The notes beneath the pieces were generated by a model. That model had not been told where the DNA came from, searched no databases, and was given only the letters and a program-made list of their open reading frames with translations. Shown here in pieces: positions 63,114 through 64,000 of a stretch of DNA of 64,000 nucleotides. The translations under genes were made by a program, and so were the position numbers. Numbering within the stretch: position 1 is the first letter of the stretch; each line of letters opens with the position of its first letter. Source of the DNA: CAVXUB01 sp963764805 (GTDB taxonomy: Bacteria; Actinomycetota; Acidimicrobiia; Acidimicrobiales; Bog-793); contig CAVXUB010000001.1 of the NCBI GenBank assembly GCA_963764805.1, positions 806,001-870,000 of the forward strand, in the 5' to 3' direction.

Positions 63114-64000
63114 TTGTCCGCTGACGCGTCCAACGTCCGAGACGTGATCATCATCGGCTCAGGTCCGGCAGGCTTCACGGCCGCCATCTACACCGCTCGT
63201 GCGCAGCTTCGTCCACTGATGATCGAGGGCGAGCTGATCTCCAACACCGAGATGCCGGGCGGCCAGCTGATGACGACGACCGAGGTCGAGAACTACCCCG
63301 GGTTCGTCGACGGGATCATGGGGCCCGAGCTGATGGCGTCGTTCCGGGACCAGGCGCGGCGTTTCGAGACTGAGATCGTGACGGAGCTCGTGACCCGGGT
63401 CGACTTCTCCCAGCCCCCCTTCGGGATCTGGACCGGCGACCCTACGGCGAACGAACCCACTTACCGGTCCAAGGCAGTGATAGTGGCGACCGGGGCTCGG
63501 GCACTGATGCTCGGCCTGCCGAACGAGCAGCGCCTGCTCGGTCACGGCGTCTCCACGTGCGCCACCTGTGACGGCTTCTTCTACCGTGACAAGAAGATCG
63601 GCGTCGTCGGGGGTGGGGACTCGGCGATCGAGGAGGCGCTGTTCCTCACCCGCTTCGGCGACTCGGTCTCGGTGATCCACCGCCGCAAGGAGCTGCGGGC
63701 TTCCAAGATCATGCAGGACCGTGCGTTCAAGAATCCCAAGATCGACTTCGTGTGGGACTCGGCGATCCTCGACGTGCAGGGAGAGGACAAGGTGCAGGGG
63801 GTAACGCTGCGCCACCTTCCCACCGGCAACGAGTCCGAGCTGGCTCTCGACGGGCTCTTCGTAGCCATCGGGCACGCGCCGAACACGGAGCTGTTCGTCG
63901 GCCAGCTGGAGATGGACGAGAACGGCTACCTCATCACGCACGACGGCTCGAAGACGAACGTTGAGGGAGTCTTTGCCGCCGGCGACGTTCAGGACCACGT
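63114..64000 (+). CDS. trxB: Thioredoxin-disulfide reductase, cut by the window edge
   Basis: FAD enzyme that reduces thioredoxin with NADPH. The window holds the first ~295 residues; the 3' end is missing. TTG 63114 follows AAGGAGAG and gives LSADASNVRDVIIIGSGPAG. Motifs: FAD GSGPAGFTAAIYTARA, MPGGQLMTTTEVENYPGF, redox-active CATCDGFF (CxxC), NADPH site VGGGDSAIEEALFLTR with HRRKELRAS, and FVAIGHAPNTELF. The frame continues through AAGDVQDH at the edge. An ATG is absent near the start, so TTG is the best choice. Confidence 0.95.
   Translation, partial: MSADASNVRDVIIIGSGPAGFTAAIYTARAQLRPLMIEGELISNTEMPGGQLMTTTEVENYPGFVDGIMGPELMASFRDQARRFETEIVTELVTRVDFSQPPFGIWTGDPTANEPTYRSKAVIVATGARALMLGLPNEQRLLGHGVSTCATCDGFFYRDKKIGVVGGGDSAIEEALFLTRFGDSVSVIHRRKELRASKIMQDRAFKNPKIDFVWDSAILDVQGEDKVQGVTLRHLPTGNESELALDGLFVAIGHAPNTELFVGQLEMDENGYLITHDGSKTNVEGVFAAGDVQDH

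Overview
The window is high-GC, gene-dense actinobacterial DNA. Gene content points to a deep actinobacterial lineage, possibly the Acidimicrobiia. The evidence is a mycothiol-dependent-type MDMPI protein, a deazaflavin (F420)-type nitroreductase, GlpX as the fructose bisphosphatase, DUF2510 and DUF5318 proteins, PspC/DUF1707 membrane proteins, a UdgX-type uracil-DNA glycosylase, and a CCA-transferase / DUF6049 / murJ / trxB neighbourhood like the one beside the mycobacterial origin. The right end is therefore probably close to oriC. The class-level assignment is inference.

Layout. 0.2-6.2 kb: three cyclic-di-GMP proteins (GAF-PAS-GAF-GGDEF-EAL, TPR-like-GGDEF, PAS-GGDEF). 6.3-9.7 kb: housekeeping enzymes (FMN-binding protein, LOG protein, alpha/beta hydrolase, glpX). 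9.9-21.5 kb: a surface-polysaccharide locus. UDP-glucose dehydrogenase and a UDP-glucuronate decarboxylase-like epimerase on the plus strand face a long minus-strand operon of two epimerases, a zinc dehydrogenase, a Gfo/Idh oxidoreductase and four glycosyltransferases, most joined by 4-base start/stop overlaps. 21.7-29.6 kb: UdgX, a nucleotidyltransferase-BON-phosphoesterase chain, a DNA methyltransferase, and several envelope or lipoprotein genes. 29.6-32.8 kb: a PspC-type two-component system divergent from PspC and DUF1707 genes. 32.8-35.1 kb: a phosphonatase-like hydrolase / FAD oxidoreductase pair behind a 0.5-kb noncoding stretch with three large inverted repeats. 35-48.8 kb: assorted enzymes, an ABC-F ATPase, rsgA, a DMT transporter, and an archaeal-type aspartyl-tRNA synthetase preceded by a T-box riboswitch with an Asp (GAC) specifier. 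48.9-52.6 kb: rpsF-ssb-rpsR-rplI-dnaB on the minus strand. 52.8-64 kb: panB, DUF5318, a CPBP protease, CCA transferase, an HDAC-family gene, then DUF6049-murJ-degV-holin-like-trxB on the plus strand.

Two window-wide properties stand out. First, many otherwise convincing genes carry one frameshift, and two neighbours at 15.5-17.6 kb carry many plus two in-frame TAG codons. Draft-quality sequence is the simplest explanation, with local gene decay as the alternative. Second, short tandem repeats (units of 9, 12 or 15 bp inside genes) recur in unrelated genes, usually near the N-terminus or in loops, and similar repeats occur between genes. One pentapeptide repeat, PP(N/D/K)T(G/R), is shared by a glycosyltransferase and a sensor kinase.
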